The position numbers and the translations under genes are program-made. The notes under the pieces were generated by a model. The model was not told the DNA's origin. It worked only from the letters and a program-made list of their open reading frames with translations, and searched no databases. Source: DATFQE01 sp963738205 (GTDB lineage Bacteria > Actinomycetota > Thermoleophilia > Gaiellales > Gaiellaceae). Taken from it: a stretch of DNA of 64,000 bases. The stretch covers positions 1,116,001 to 1,180,000 of the forward strand of contig CAVTVQ010000006.1 in NCBI GenBank assembly GCA_963738205.1. The letters are read 5' to 3'. Positions 63,342 to 64,000 of this stretch are shown one piece after another; the first letter of the stretch is position 1; each line of letters opens with the position of its first letter.

Positions 63342-63770
63342 TCAGGTCTGAGCGATCACGAGCACGACGGTCATGACGGCGAGCGCGACGCCGCCGACGG
63401 TGAACAAGCCGACGGTGAAGAACCGCAGCGGTGCGTGGCCGCCGGTTCGCAACGCATGTTCCCACTCGCGCTGGCGTAGTGCGCCGACGATCAACAACCC
63501 GACCGCGAGAGACGCGTAGCCGCAGCCGAGCAGAATGTACGGCCACGCTGCGACGTCGAGCAGTTCCGGGGCGAACCGGCCCACAGCGAGCGCCCCGGCG
63601 CTGGCGCCCAGCGCGGTGCGCCACCACGCCAGCCAGGTGCGCTCCGCAGCCATCGACGTACGCCGCGTCTGATCGAGATCGGACGACGAAGTCGGAACTG
63701 GAGGCGCTTCGTCTGCGGCGTCGGTGTGCTCTGAAGCCCGCGGCTGCTGCGGCTGCGCCATAGGCGGCAT
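63342..63770 (-). CDS. DUF202-family membrane protein
   Basis: 142 aa. After a hydrophilic, Ser/Thr-rich N-terminus the DUF202 signature AAERTWLAWWRTALGASAGA leads into three membrane helices (GALAVGRFAPELLDVAAWPY, ILLGCGYASLAVGLLIVGAL, FFTVGLFTVGGVALAVMTVV). Function of the family (YidH-like) unknown. ATG 63770 used; a second in-frame ATG is 9 nt downstream. Upstream lies the AT-rich region at 63861-63893. Confidence 0.88.
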   Translation of the reverse strand: MPPMAQPQQPRASEHTDAADEAPPVPTSSSDLDQTRRTSMAAERTWLAWWRTALGASAGALAVGRFAPELLDVAAWPYILLGCGYASLAVGLLIVGALRQREWEHALRTGGHAPLRFFTVGLFTVGGVALAVMTVVLVIAQT

Positions 63771-63860
63771 CTAACACAGTTCGCCCGGTGGACGGTACGG
63801 GGCCGCCGATCCGTCCCGCCGGAGTCGTCTTGAGGGCGGGTAGCGCGGTCCGTCGACTGA

Positions 63861-63893
63861 TTTGTAACATGTAGCACAAATTCGTGCTAGAGT
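63861..63893. promoter_or_regulatory. AT-rich control region with nested inverted repeats
   Basis: An unusually AT-rich stretch for this genome. TTTGT/ACAAA (63861-63880), ACATGT (63867-63872) and TAGCAC/GTGCTA (63872-63889) are nested inverted repeats, and TAGAGT (63888-63893) is a candidate -10. It would drive a gene starting near 63990 (GTG AAG TTC TCA) that leaves the window, and/or DUF202 on the other strand. The half-site GTGCTA also occurs in the ino1 operator. Between here and 64000 only a short frame at 63935 (MAPPPRLPNRA) is seen. Confidence 0.45.
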
Positions 63894-64000
63894 AGGCGGG
63901 CGCGCAAGACCTAACGCGGCAGCCGCCGAGGCTTCATGGCACCTCCTCCTCGACTCCCCAACCGGGCCTGAGTGCACGGAAGAGCGACGTGAAGTTCTCA

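Overview
The window is dense, GC-rich coding sequence with many GTG starts and many 1-8 nt gene overlaps. An HspR-type dnaK-grpE-dnaJ-hspR-clpB operon, RskA/ECF sigma genes, inositol-lipid genes and the general gene style point to Actinomycetota. I infer class Thermoleophilia (Gaiellales-like), but no 16S gene is present to prove it. There is no rRNA, CRISPR array, prophage or transposase. One tRNA (Ala, TGC) is seen.

Layout. 1-5.3 kb: 5' part of metG, M23-like envelope protein, rsmI, ROK sugar kinase, LCP cell-wall ligase, GlsB-type small membrane protein. 5.3-11 kb: FmdB zinc ribbon, GT-C membrane glycosyltransferase, pseudouridine catabolism pair psuK-psuG, cytochrome P460, GYD protein, membrane protein, GNAT. 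11-17.6 kb: the full heat-shock operon on the minus strand with a candidate HspR operator. 17.6-20.4 kb: M29 aminopeptidase, EamA transporter, methyltransferase. 20.4-25.9 kb: an inositol-phospholipid cluster (PAP2, CDP-alcohol phosphatidyltransferase, inositol-phosphate synthase, TetR, GT4, PHP). 25.9-28.8 kb: UDG-like protein, a presenilin-like membrane protein, rlmD. 28.8-40.7 kb: a large cyclase/AAA/TPR regulator divergent from a 2675-residue secreted protein carrying a gingipain-like (C25) protease domain. 40.7-46.8 kb: YjbQ, M3-like peptidase, an eCIS-type metalloprotein, ferritin, cyclic-2,3-diphosphoglycerate-synthase-like GTPase with carbamate kinase. 46.9-53.1 kb: DUF4331, TPR, two nickel/cobalt-type transporters, anti-sigma and sigma factor. 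53.1-57.8 kb: argF (frameshifted), rhomboid, zincin, small ORFs, M15C and L,D-transpeptidase cell-wall enzymes, an APH-like kinase. 57.9-63.2 kb: MoxR-DUF58-VWA operon and a lone MshEN protein. 63.2-64 kb: tRNA-Ala, DUF202 protein, and an AT-rich control region for a gene that starts beyond the window.

The most unusual observations are: (1) inositol-3-phosphate synthase carrying two N-terminal ribbon-helix-helix DNA-binding domains, with a 12+12 bp perfect palindrome lying over its own start codon; (2) the giant secreted C25-like protein with 24 PLGDT pentapeptide repeats and two TolB-like propellers, paired divergently with a cyclase regulator; (3) a dispersed family of intergenic hairpins whose copies keep pairing through compensatory and G-U changes; (4) a bacterial presenilin-like protein; (5) an orphan eCIS-type metalloprotein.

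Five genes or gene pairs look broken by single-base events, and every one is repaired by removing exactly one base. That pattern suggests residual insertion errors in the assembly rather than five independent mutations.
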